Below are positions 36,492-48,039 of a stretch of 64,000 bases of DNA, piece after piece (position 1 is the first letter of the stretch; each line of letters begins with the position of its first letter). This DNA comes from Neocallimastix lanati (nom. inval.). Taxonomy: Eukaryota; Neocallimastigomycota; Neocallimastigomycetes; Neocallimastigales; Neocallimastigaceae. The stretch covers positions 3,481,001-3,545,000 of the forward strand of contig JACVTC010000003.1 in assembly GCA_016946835.1 (NCBI GenBank), in the 5' to 3' direction. The notes beneath the pieces are model-generated. The model had not been told where the DNA came from. It searched no databases and worked only from the letters and a program-made list of their open reading frames with translations. Position numbers and translations under genes: made by a program.

Positions 36492-37961
36492 ATGTCTTTC
36501 TTTAATAATAATATAAATAAAGAAAATTTGGAAAAAGAACTTATTCTTGCAACTGACAATAACCATACTCAAGAAGCTAAAAGAATTTTAAATGATGCCA
36601 CTGAAAATAAAATTATTTTGAATTTAAATGAAAAAAATGAATACAGAAATTATCCACTTTTAAAGGCCACTTCTAATAATAATATAAAAATTGTTCAATT
36701 ATTAATAGAGTATGCCAATAAAAATGATATTGTTTTAGAAATAAATGAAAAAAATGTATATGGATATTATCCACTTTTATATGCTATTAATAAAAATAAC
36801 ATAGAAATGGTTCATTTGTTAATGGATTATGCTAATAAAAATGATATTATATTGGAATTAAATGAAAAAACTGAATATGCAAGTTATCCACCTGAAAATG
36901 GAAATTATTCAACTGAATATGGGAATTATCCACTTCTCTGGGCTACTATTAAAAATAATATTGAAATGATTCGATTATTAATAGATTATGCTAATAAAAA
37001 TGGAATTATTTTGAAAATTAATGAGAAAAACGCATATGGAAATTATCCTCTATTAAAAGCCACTTCTAACAATAATATTAAAATGGTTCAATTAGTAATA
37101 GACTATGCCAATAAAAATGAAATTATTTTGAACTTAAATGAAAAAAATAAAAATGAGTGGTATCCACTTTTATATGCTACTGACAATAATAACATTGAAA
37201 TCGTTCAATTATTAATAGAATATGCCAATAAAAATAATATAGTTTTAGAAATAAATGGAAAGAATAAATTTGAAGATAATTCACTTCTATATGCTACCAT
37301 TAATAATAACATTAAAATGGTTCAATTATTAATAGATTATGCTAATAAAAATGAAATTATTTTAGAATTAAATGAAAAAAGCGAAGATGGTGATAATCCA
37401 ATATTTTGGGCAATAGAACATAATAATCATGAAATGTTTAAATTATTAGTTGAATATTCTGTAGAAAGAAAAATAAAAATCATCATCAATGAAAAAGATA
37501 TTGAAGAAAAAATTTCAAAAAATTTAGAATTTATACATCCTGAATTTATAAAATTAATATATTTATATAGAAATAAAAATATAATTGAAGTAATATTTAG
37601 TGAAAATAGTTACCTTTTAAAAAAAGTAATTGAATATTATGATGATGTAAAAAAGAAGATCGAAAGAATAGAAAAAGAAAACAAATTGTTGAGAAAACAA
37701 TTGAAAAAAGAAAAAAAGGCAAGAAAAAATAATTTAAAGATTATAAATAATACTAAAAGAGATGATAAGGATACATTTTTAACCTATGAATGTCAACAAG
37801 GTAATATCGAAAAAGTGAAAAAATTAATTCATCTTGGAATGGATGTCAATGAGAAGAATAAAGATGGAAACACTCCATTATTGATTGCATGTAAAAATGG
37901 CAATATAGAATTAGTAAAATATTTATTAAATTATAAAGAAGCCAAGGTTACAGTTTCATAA
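36492..37961 (+). CDS. Ankyrin-repeat protein with an internal coiled coil
   Basis: A single-exon gene of 489 aa starting at the first ATG after an A/T-only leader. Residues from about 45 to 330 form about seven ankyrin-type repeats spaced about 37-40 residues, each with the consensus YPLLxATxNNNIxMVQLLIDYANKN followed by an extended IILELNEKN loop. One repeat carries an extra insertion (about residues 132-150). Residues about 386-418 are a charged coiled coil (KKKIERIEKENKLLRKQLKK). Two canonical ankyrin repeats close the protein (about 424-485: GNIEKVKKLIHLGMDVNEKN, DGNTPLLIACKNGNIELVKY). It ends abruptly after the last repeat helix, so C-terminal truncation relative to a longer relative is possible. 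Ankyrin repeats mediate protein binding; the partner is unknown. Codon use is strongly A/T-ending. Confidence 0.9.
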   Translation: MSFFNNNINKENLEKELILATDNNHTQEAKRILNDATENKIILNLNEKNEYRNYPLLKATSNNNIKIVQLLIEYANKNDIVLEINEKNVYGYYPLLYAINKNNIEMVHLLMDYANKNDIILELNEKTEYASYPPENGNYSTEYGNYPLLWATIKNNIEMIRLLIDYANKNGIILKINEKNAYGNYPLLKATSNNNIKMVQLVIDYANKNEIILNLNEKNKNEWYPLLYATDNNNIEIVQLLIEYANKNNIVLEINGKNKFEDNSLLYATINNNIKMVQLLIDYANKNEIILELNEKSEDGDNPIFWAIEHNNHEMFKLLVEYSVERKIKIIINEKDIEEKISKNLEFIHPEFIKLIYLYRNKNIIEVIFSENSYLLKKVIEYYDDVKKKIERIEKENKLLRKQLKKEKKARKNNLKIINNTKRDDKDTFLTYECQQGNIEKVKKLIHLGMDVNEKNKDGNTPLLIACKNGNIELVKYLLNYKEAKVTVS

Positions 37962-38062
37962 AATCTATTATTAATATAATTATATTAATATAATAATCAT
38001 AAAATATTAATGAATGATTCAATGAATACTGTCTTTTAAATTATTATACATATACTTTATAT
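37962..38062. other. 3' flank of the ankyrin gene
   Basis: Short AT-rich 3' region with no recognisable feature. Confidence 0.4.
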
Positions 38063-38460
38063 ATCAGGTTTTATAAAATGGTTTACTATTATTTTTATAT
38101 TGGATATTGGGTGAATCAATTAAAAAAATTTATATATTAAAATCTAATGAGTATATATATGTATATATTTAGAAGAAAATATTAATAAAATTAATGTGGA
38201 TTTTATTATTAATATATATATATCATTGAATATAAAGTAAAAAAAAAAAAAATTATTTTGCTGTATCAGGTTTTGTAAAATGATTTACTATTTTCTATAT
38301 AGGATATTGGGTGTATTAATTAAAAAAATTTATAATCAAAATCTAATGAATATATATACATATATATATATATATATTTAGAAGAAAATATTAATAAAAT
38401 TAGACTTTAATATTATTAATCTATATATATATCATGAATATAAAGTAAAAAAAAAAATTT
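38063..38460. repeat. About 202-bp tandem duplication downstream of the ankyrin gene
   Basis: ATCAGGTTTT(A/G)TAAAATG(G/A)TTTAC begins at 38063 and 38265. Both copies continue through GGATATTGGGTG, a (TA)n tract, AGAAGAAAATATTAATAAAA and end in an A run. The copies have diverged by several substitutions and indels. Confidence 0.85.
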
Positions 38461-38539
38461 TTTTTTGTAATATTAGTATTTTTAAATGTTAATATATTGA
38501 AAATGGGAAAAAATTAAACTCACTTTTTATAATTTGAAT

Positions 38540-38570
<31 letters not shown>

Positions 38571-39950
38571 CAAAAGAAAAAGATTTAAAAAATACTATAT
38601 AATGTAAATTATTATATAAAGAAATAAATATAAGAAACTTTTTTCTTTTTTATTTTTTTAAAAAAAATATTTAATTTAGCTTCGATTAAATGAACCCATA
38701 ATTTTTTTTTAAAATACTTAATCACTATTTTCACTTTAATGAAAATCTTTTTTGTTTATTTTAAAAAATAAAAAATCATTTTCTTTTTCATTAAAAATTT
38801 ATCATAAGAGAAATTATTTTTTATTTTTTAAATAGAAATTATTTCTACCTAAGGTCCTTTTATATTTATTTATTTTATTTTATTTTTATTAATATTTTAC
38901 ATTTTTAATGTACTCCAGTAATTATTTTATTTTACTTTATCTATACTTTATATTCATATTTCAACTATTTATTATATTATATTTTATTTTATTAATTAAT
39001 AATTATTAAAAAACTTAAATTTTTAAATTGAATTTAAAAATTAAAATTTAAATATAATTACGAACAATTATTAAGATTAATTCTTTTATTTTTATCTATA
39101 GAAATTAATTATATATTAATCAAAAAGTAGACTATTTTATCATTTAATTTATTTTTTATTTAAAATTCTATTATTTAAATAGTAAATAGATTTTGTCCAA
39201 AAAAAAAAAAATTAATATAATAAAAAAAATAAAAGATTTTCTAAAAATAAAAAAAAAAAATTCATATTGTTAAAAATACCATAAGAATAATAAATAAGCT
39301 TATATATATTATAAAACAAAATATAAGTATTAACTATATTTTATAATTAATTAGTATGTATATATATATCATTTTAACAATAAAACAAAATGTTAAGTAT
39401 TTCAAATACTTTCATTTTATTTTATTAATAATAATCTTATTTCTTTTTTCTTTAAAAATGAATTAAGAAATTTTATTTAATAAATAAATATTAGTCTATA
39501 CAGAAAAAAGGATAAATTTATTAAAACTATAAAATAACATTATATTATAATTCTTTTAAATTAATTTTACTTAATAAATCATAAATATTTATTTATAAAT
39601 AATTTATAATTATTTAAATGAAAATTTAATAAATATATTTAAATTCTTTTATTTCAAAAGAGTTAATATTTAAAATATTATTTAAAAAAAAATATATATA
39701 TATATATATAAAGATACGAATATATAAAATTATAAAAGAAAAATTATATAATAATTCTTTAAATCGACTTTACTTATTAAAGAATAAAGGTTTACTTTTA
39801 AAATTTAATTATTTAAATGAAACTTACATATAAAATTTTCAATAATACCTATGGATGAAAATTGTTTTTTGGCATAAATATCAGTAATTTTCTTATTTAC
39901 AAACTCCAATTATGAATATCTAAAATTTAATTTTTAAACTATGGAATTTT
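38461..39950. other. AT-rich intergenic DNA, no gene seen
   Basis: Long A/T runs (T run followed by A run at 38540-38570). Nothing recognisable on either strand. Confidence 0.55.
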
Positions 39951-40275
39951 TATTCAACCAACCCTGATACTACACTACGACTTAATCATAGGTCATGATG
40001 ATGCCTCCAATTAATTCTATAGGAATTCGACGGGACAAAATCCAATACACCAATGATTTTATTCACTGGGGAGGGAGGGTGAATAGTGCCTGTTTCGATG
40101 CTCATAGTCAATGGAGATAAATGTAGGATGGTATAAGGAATTCAGCTCCAGAAAGACATGTCACAATGTGTTGTGAGCGGCGACTCTATACTAGTATGTC
40201 ATATATCATCACACCGACAGTAATTACTGTTGATATACTAATTGGAGAGGAGTACCTATTATGTGTATGTCTATG
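39951..40275. other. Second GC-richer island of unknown nature
   Basis: About 320 bp of clearly higher G+C than the flanks, with sharp edges and no open frame longer than a few dozen codons on either strand. Words that stand out are GACGGGACAAAATCC, GGGGAGGGAGGGTGAAT, TTGTGAGCGGCGACTC and ACAGTAATTACTGT (a palindrome at about 40220). I could not match it to rRNA, snRNA, RNase P, MRP or SRP RNA by eye. It is a candidate RNA gene or a transposon relic. Confidence 0.4.
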
Positions 40276-40784
40276 TATCTTATCTATTAAATAAAAAGAA
40301 TTAATATAAAAATAATAAAAAAAAATTTATACACTTTATCTATTTAATTTTTAAGTAATTAAGGCAAAGATATAAAAAAACCAATTTACAATTATTAATA
40401 AATAGAAATTCTTTTGAAAAAGTATAATTACTTAAATTATTAAAAAATTTAGGAAAATTTTATTTAAAATTACTTGTTAGAATATGTGAAATTTTTGAAA
40501 ATTTAACTTCACATATATTGAAAAGTATTGAAATATAAATAATATATAAGTCGCAATATATTAATTTAAAAATATATAATTTTGAAATAATTAAATGCTA
40601 ATAACTCTTTATCATAAAATATATTAATAAAATTGATATAATTAAAAACCATAAATTCTTGACTCTTAACCATATTTTAATTATTAAAAAATTTAGGAAA
40701 AATTTATAAATTAATTGGATTTATATTTATAATAAAAAAGTAATAAATAGTAATAGAAAGATTTTAATAATTTAATATTTTTTT
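40276..40784. other. AT-rich intergenic DNA, no gene seen
   Basis: Short repeated words TTATTAAAAAATTTAGGAAA occur at about 40438 and 40681. No gene. Confidence 0.5.
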
Positions 40785-40977
40785 TGTTTATAAATATTTT
40801 TATTTTCATTCATTTCTTTTATATAAATTCAAACTTTTAGTTATTGAATTATATTATATATAATAAGGTTTGTATTTTTTTGTTTATAAATATTTTTATT
40901 TTCATTCATTTCTTTTTATATAAATTCAAACTTTTAGTTATTGAATTATATTATATATAATAAGGTTTGTATATAAA
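40785..40977. repeat. 96-bp tandem duplication (two copies)
   Basis: TGTTTATAAATATTTTTATT starts at 40785 and 40881. The copies end in ATTATATATAATAAGGTTTGTAT and are essentially identical apart from one T. Confidence 0.9.
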
Positions 40978-41186
40978 AATTTAAAGTTTATATCATTAAA
41001 AATAAAAATGGAAGTACTTTTTTTTTTTTTTTTTTATTTATTTATTTATTTATTTAATTTACTCTCTGCTGAAATCCAATAGGTTAAATATCAATATATA
41101 TAAATAATTTATTAAAAATAATTTAGAATATTATTTTTATTATTATCATATAATAATAATATTAAATTCATTAAAAATTATTTAGA

Positions 41187-41500
41187 GAGCTTTTAAAGTT
41201 TTTTAATTTATTTTTAATGGTTTATTATTATATAAAAATAATAAACCATCTATATATTAGCTTTTAAATATTTAAAATTAATAAAAACATTTTATTTATT
41301 TATTAAATAGAAGCTTATCTCTAATTCATATATAAGTATTAAATTAATTAAAATAACTTGACAATTAGATCTTCGTACTTCTTCAAGCAAACAGATAATA
41401 TATCAATAATATTAATTGTAATTATATTATGATTAAAGTTGAAAATTCTATTTACTATAATTAATAGATAAATCTTTTATTAAACATAAATTTACTTAAA
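41187..41500 (+). pseudogene. Heavily decayed family copy (psi4)
   Basis: A faint match to exon 3: AATAGAAGCTTATC at about 41308, then TAAGTATTAAATTAATTAAAAT (compare KVLNQLEE), CTTCGTACTTCTTCAA, and later ATTAAAGTTGAAAATTCTAT (compare TKVENSI of copy F), followed by KHK-like codons near 41485. Its VENSI-like wording is nearer to divergent copy F than to copies A to E. An AATAA pentamer tract follows at about 41498-41534. Confidence 0.6.
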
Positions 41501-41534
41501 ATAAAATAAAATAAAATAAAATAAAATAAAATAA

Positions 41535-43430
41535 AAATTATATAGAAAAATGAATTTAAATACTGATGAAAAAAAAAATTATAAAATATATTGTTTAAAA
41601 AAGGAATTTAAGTATATATATAAAGAGTAGTGATAATACAATACATATTATTTAATAATATATGTTATCGATAATATTAGTAATTAAAAGAAAAATTTTT
41701 ATAATATTTATTAATTTTAATATTTAGGTATTATTACTATTTATTATTTGAATTCATTAATTCCCTTTTTCTGCTATAACTTTTTTTTTTTTTTTTTGTG
41801 TGAGTGTGTGTTTGCTTATTATTTATATGATTTAGAATTTTATGATATTAATTTATTTTTTAAAGTTCAAAAAATTTTATTTTAGTGTAAATTAATTTTA
41901 ATTCAATAAAATTAATTTTATATTTAACTACAAACAAAATTTTAATTTATTTTTATTCTTAAGTATTAAATTTCACCATAAACTGAATAATACATATAAT
42001 TTGTTGTGAAGTGACACCTTTAAATTATTTAATGTAACATCATAAATTAAAACTGAATATTTTATTTTATATATATATAATATATATATATATTTATATA
42101 AATATATTGACAAAAAATATTATTATTTATGAAGATATTTAATGTTTTAGTCCTAATTTAAAGTATTTATTAATAATATGTAATATAATAATAAAATTTA
42201 AAAAAAAAAAAAAAATGTTTAAACAATATATATATATTTAAACTTTTTCTTTATAAAACATTACTGAACAAAAATAATAAATCAAAATTTTCTATATATA
42301 TCAATAAATAAAAAAAAATATATATTTTAAATATGGAAAAAAAATTATTATTCATTGATATATTTAACATATTTTAATTAAAAATAAAACTAATGAATAA
42401 AAAGTGTAGGAAAAATATATATATATATATTTTTTATAATTTTTTCAAAGTTCAAAAAATATATCAAATTCAAATGCATTATAAATTGTATTTTTATTTG
42501 AAAATTAAATAAAATATTAAATATATTAAATTTCATATAACAAATAGGAAAAAAGAATTTCAATTGAAAATATATATTTATTTAAAAATAATAAGATGTA
42601 ATAAAAAATGAAAAATACAAATAAATATGCTTTTATAAATAAATATGCTTTTTAGTATTAATGTAAAATTTTTTTTCAAAATATTTATTGAAGATATTTT
42701 TAATCTTTATTAAATTTAGATAATATGAAAAATATTCTGTATCAATTTTTATTTTTTTCATTATAAAAAATTAATACAATTTTGATAAAATAAAATATTA
42801 TACAAATGATTATTTTTTTCTTTTTTTAATTTTACAAGTATATATTATAAATACTATTTAAATTTATTAAAATTTAAAGTAAATAAAAATATCAATAACA
42901 TAAACTTTTTTTGTGGAAATAGAATTTTTGTTTTATAAATTTTGAAAATATATATTATAAATTATTTTAATAAATTAAAAAAGTTAAAAAAAAAAAAGTA
43001 TTTAAATTTATATATATATACCAAAATTACTTTTATTTTTTTATAATTATAAATATTTAATAATAATAATAATAATATTAATTTTTAAAAATAATTAAAT
43101 AATTTATGTAGTATATTTATATTATTTGTATTTCCAATAATTTTTTTAAAAAAAATTATTAATTTCCATACGAAATATTTGAATTTATTTATATTGATTT
43201 ATTAAATAATAGATAATGTTTATTTTAAATTATTTTCCTAAAATATATATATATTACTTCGATATTATATTACCTTATAATCTAATAATTATTTCTTTAT
43301 TTATATATAGAAATTTAAACAATAAAGAACTTTTTTTTTTCATTTACTTTTTTATATTGAAATTATTTATAAATAAACTTTATTAGTTCTAATTTAGGAA
43401 TATCAATTAATCATTTAAAAAATTATAAAA
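41535..43430. other. AT-rich intergenic DNA, no gene seen
   Basis: A GTGTGAGTGTGTGTTTGC patch lies at about 41797-41815. A diverged form of the intercopy spacer block (ACTACAAACAAAATTTTAAT at about 41927) is visible. Otherwise A/T runs, with no gene recognised. Confidence 0.5.
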
Positions 43431-43643
43431 AATGGAAAATCTATTGAAATTGTATTACAAATATTTCAACTAATTATTGAAAAAATTTTAATAGACAAAT
43501 GTATAAATCTATTGTATTTTAATCAAAAATATTTATTCAGGTAATATTTTTTATCTTATTTTATTTATTAATATATTTTCTTTTATAGAAATCTATATAA
43601 AAATGATAAACCAATTTATCAAAAACCTTTCATTATCAATTAA
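43431..43643 (+). pseudogene. Coding-like relic with one possible intron
   Basis: An open stretch 43431-43540 reads NGKSIEIVLQIFQLIIEKIL followed by DKCINLLYFNQKYLF. It is followed by GTAATATTTT and, 48 nt later, TTTTATAG, after which the frame continues as NLYKNDKPIYQKPFII before a stop. The amphipathic pattern and splice-like edges look like a fragment of a real gene, but there is no start codon and I do not recognise a family. It may be chance in AT-rich DNA. Confidence 0.25.
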
Positions 43644-44626
43644 TCAGATGGTATATACTTTTCAATTATTTAAAAGTATAAGTAATTAGAATATATAGCT
43701 ATCTATTAATATGTAATTATTTTTTTATGTAAATTTAATTATATAAAATTTTGATTTATTTTATAATATTCAATAATTAATATATATATATTTTTTTTTT
43801 AAAAAAAAAATAATTAGTCTATTATATTATATTTCATTTATTATAAAAAGACTAATTCTTATTTACTATATATTAATATATATATTTTAAATTTTTATGT
43901 AACAAAAAGACATGACATTTTCATATATTTAATATAATTAATTTTTTACTATGATATTGATTTATTGTTTATATAAATTTAATTTAATAAAGTTTATTTT
44001 TTATATTATACATATTTTCCAACCGGAAAATGAAAAATTAAAATTATGAAAAATACGAATTGATATTAAATTGATATTAATTTTATAAATATAAATCTTT
44101 ATCGAGTGGGATATAAATGAATTTTTTTAATTAATTAATTAATTAATAAATAATTATAATTATAATAATAATAATAGTAGTAGTAGTAGTAGTAATAATA
44201 ATAATGATAATAATAATTATAATAAAAGACAGAAAATAATAAATAGATTAATTTTATTTAAAAAAAAATTTGTTTTTTTTTTTATAAATACTTTATATTT
44301 CTACTAAATATAGAAAATTTTATTTCAGATTGACAATAGATCAATTTATTATAGAATAAATAAAAATATTTAATAAAATATTACTTTACATTAAATAAAT
44401 ATTAATATATAAATATATTAAAAAAAAAAAAGAAAAAATGATGATAATTATGGAATATATAAATTGAAATATTTCATTATCTTTTTTTTTTCATTTTGTT
44501 ATTTTTTTTAAATTATGCTAAATATAAAATTTGAAAATAATCAAAATATGATATATTATAATTAAATAGTAATAAAAATAATAGTATATATAATAAATAA
44601 TAAATAAAAAATAAAAAAAAAAAAAA
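43644..44626. other. Upstream region of copy F, low complexity
   Basis: A/T runs and a TAG/TAA trinucleotide tract (about 44160-44215, including TAGTAGTAGTAGTAG). No gene. The conserved upstream block of copies B to E is not recognisable here. Confidence 0.45.
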
Positions 44627-45810
44627 ATGGAGAATAATAGTTTATCAAGTCATATTGAAAAACAAAGAGCTTTTTCTTCTTTCATTAAAGAAATTCAAAT
44701 TTCATTAAATTCTAAAGAATATAAAAAATTAGGATATACCTTTAATGAATATGTTAAAATGAAATGGAGTATTTCACAGTAAATATCTTTATTATACTTT
44801 TATTTAAATAAATCATGTTAATAATTAAAATTTTTATTTTTAAATCTATATTTTCAATTGTCTATATATTTTTATTGCAATTAAAAAAAAAATAACATTA
44901 TAGGGCTCGTAAGTATAAAATTATTCAAAATAATAAAATCTAATAAATAAATAAATAATAATTTTTTTATTTTTAGTAAACATAATTAATATATATATCT
45001 TTGTTTTTTTTATATATATTATACTGCTTTACAGAAGCTTATCGTTATTTAATTTGTGGCAAAGTTTTAGATCAATTAGAAGAATTCGAAATCAAACCCT
45101 CTTATGAACGTTTATGTAAATCACTTTATAATGTTACTAAAAATCAAATTCAAATGAAACTTTTATGGTCAGCGGTTCTAAAGAAAACTGATTATAGACC
45201 AGAGCCGATTAATAGTAATCTTGTTACTAAAACTTGGAATGAACTTTGCAGAAATGAAAAATACTCCTCGATTTGTAAAAATGAAGGCAACATTATAACT
45301 AAAGTTGAAAATTCTATAAATAAATTTTCAATAGAGAAGAGACACAAACAATTAAAACGAGATAGATTAATTATTGGTATTTCTAGTATTCCATCACCTA
45401 CATTATCCGAACCTTTATCCGAATCCTTATCTGAAAATTCAAATATAATCATTAATAATATTGGTGATAATGAGATTAGTGATATTAATATTCTATTATC
45501 ACCAGTAAGTGATTGCTCTTCATTTTCTAATAATACTCAAATTAGTATTGATTCCTTTAAACAATTTGATCTTATTACTATACCAACTACTATACCGACT
45601 ATTATTCCTACCACCATTCCTACATCTATTCAAACGTCTCTTCCAACTACTATTTCAACTACTATTCCAACTATCATTTCATCCACTATTCCAACCATTA
45701 TTCCAATCAGTATTCCAACTACTATTCCATATATGGAAAATAGTTTTTATATACCATCATTAAATCCAAATGAATTATATTACAAAAATCAACAACCATT
45801 ATTATATTGA
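44627..45810 (+). CDS. Family copy F, the divergent paralogue, 3 exons with a 5-nt microexon
   Basis: Exons 44627-44778, 44904-44908 (GGCTC) and 45035-45810; 310 aa. The microexon differs from the AGCTC of copies A to E by one base. The change is silent, because the first junction codon goes from CAA to CAG, which confirms the 5-nt exon and its phase. The core is diverged but has every landmark (W-S-I-S, AYRYLICGKV, PSYERLCKSL, QMKLLWSAVLKKTD, TWNELCRNEKY, KRHKQLK). HICHFEDD is replaced by SICKNEGN. The linker is replaced by a long Ile-Pro-Thr repeat (about residues 227-281, units TTIP/TIIP). It stops at LLY followed by TGA, just where A to E read LYIQ; a 2-nt loss appears to have cut off the final dozen residues. 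An antisense frame at 45192-45452 is a shadow. Confidence 0.87.
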
Positions 45811-47614
45811 AGAAGAACAATCAGAAAATTTATTAAATAAAAAAAAATAGTTTAATACTCTTTTCATTTTTTTTTTTAAACATGAGTTTAATAAGAAATT
45901 ACAATTTTATAAATTTATATTTTTTATTTTTTTTTTTTTTTTTATTGTAAATTATTAATTAATAAAATATTTATTAAAACTTTATAAATTTTTAATAATT
46001 ATTTTATTAATTATCAAAAAAAAAAAAAAAAAAAAAGATTTTATTTTTTAAAATAATAATTATTTTTTATGAAAAATAATCAACAAAAAAAAATATTTAT
46101 ATTATTATTATAAATATTACATAAAAAAATGTAAATATCATGTAAATACTTCTTTAAATATGTAATATAATAATTAAAAAATTATAATATATGTTATGTA
46201 TATATATATATTTTATCATATAAAGAAAAATACTTTATTAAATGAAATGATATTAAAAATTTTAAATTTAAATAAAATTTATTTTGTAATTTAAAAAAAA
46301 AAAAAGAATCTTTTTTCTTTGTTTCTATATTTATCTACAAACTAAATTGAAGTTTAAATACCAACTTTAATTTTTAGTAGATTTTGTCTTTTCATATAAA
46401 TTTATTTGATAGTAAAAAAAAAATATATATATATATATATAATTGGAAAATGAACATGTACCATTTAAATTATATGTATAATTAACTAACAAAAAATAAA
46501 AAAAAAAGTTCTAAAAATTAATTTCTATTTAATAAATTAAATTTTAGATTATATATAAATAAAAAGTTCAAAATTCGATTAAAATTAAAATTATAGTTAT
46601 ATTAAATATGGTTAATTTTAAAATTAAAGTTAATTCAAATACGGCTAAATAATTAAAATAAAAAAAAAAAAAAAAGAAAAAAAAAATTAAATCCGGCTAA
46701 ATATTTAAAAAAAACTTTTTTTGGAAGTTTAGTCTCCATATTAATATATATATATATATATATATATAATTATCTTCTAAAAATAAAATAGATTTTTAAT
46801 TTCAAATTAGTTCGTAGATAAATATAGAGATAAAAAAATAATTTTATTTTATCTTAGTAGTTCAATAATAAACTACTATGAATAAAAAAAATATATATAT
46901 ATATATAAATATATATATGACATAAAATAAAAAGACATTCTCCATATTAATTAATATAAAAAGATAAACATATATAAATTAGTAATATTTACATAAAAAG
47001 GAGAAAATACATACTATTAATAATATATAAATATATATATATTATTTTTTTTTCTCTAATTTAAAATTATTGATTTAAATTGACTTGATTTTTTTTTTTT
47101 TAAAGAAAAAAAAAATCCAGTCAATTTAATTATTAGTTAAATTTTTAAATATATAAATATATTATTTAATAAAATGAAATAAAATATGAGAAATATAGGT
47201 GAATAGATTAAATTTATTATTATTTCAATTTTTATTTCTAAATAGTATTTATATAATATATATTTGAAATTATATAACATATATAAATATGAAAAAAACT
47301 TTTTATTTATTTCATAATTTTATTTAAAATCTATCAGGACTATATGTTTTTTTTGATAAATACACTGAAAAGTTGAATTAATAAATAATTATAAATAAAA
47401 AATCCTTAAACCATAAATACATTAATAATTTTAAATATTATTACATTACACAAATAATTTATATTATATTAAATAATAAATATATATATTATATATATAT
47501 TATATATATATAATATATATAATATTTATGCTTTATTTTTTTTTTTAATATAATTTATTAAAAAACTTTTTTTTTTTATATAATTTTATAATACGTATCA
47601 ATTTAAATATATAT

Positions 47615-47664
<50 letters not shown>

Positions 47665-47796
47665 GGAAAACATTAATCATATTTTAAAATAGTTTCAAAT
47701 TTGAAAAATCATTCAAAAAAAAAAAAAAAAAAAAAAGGAAAAAAGGAAAAAAAAAAAAAAATTATTATATTGGTACTAAATTAATAGAATACATAT
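45811..47796. other. AT-rich intergenic DNA, no gene seen
   Basis: Homopolymers, (TA)n tracts and long T runs (about 44 nt at 47617-47660). The beginning holds remnants of the spacer block (TTTATCTACAAACTAAATTG at about 46330). No gene on either strand. Confidence 0.55.
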
Positions 47797-48039
47797 TGTT
47801 AAAAGTTTAACATAATATTTGTACATTAAAGTATTATAAATATTTATAATATTTGATTATATAATAATTTGTATGTAAAATATAAAAGGAAAAATATTTT
47901 ATAAAATTAATATTTTGAGTCTTTTTAAATTTTTTTTTTTTTTTGAATCATATAAATTAATAAATAATAAATAAAATTTAATTGAATAATATTACATTTT
48001 GTACTGTACAGATCATATCTTATATTGACTTCTTAAACA
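47797..48039 (+). repeat. 5' LTR of a decayed Ty1/copia element
   Basis: 243 bp, beginning TGTTAAAAGTTTAACATAAT and ending CTTCTTAAACA. It matches the segment at 56744-56990, flanking copia-type coding remnants on both sides. Shared words: TATTATAAATATTTATAATA, TTTGTATGTAAAATATAAAA, GAGTCTTTTTAAAT and ATCATATCTTATATTGACT. Ends follow the TG..CA rule. Confidence 0.75.

Noticed and set aside
45192-45763. Frames on the minus strand and in the +2 frame over copy F
   Set aside because: Shadows of the real exon 3, which is homologous to copies A to E and carries the conserved core.
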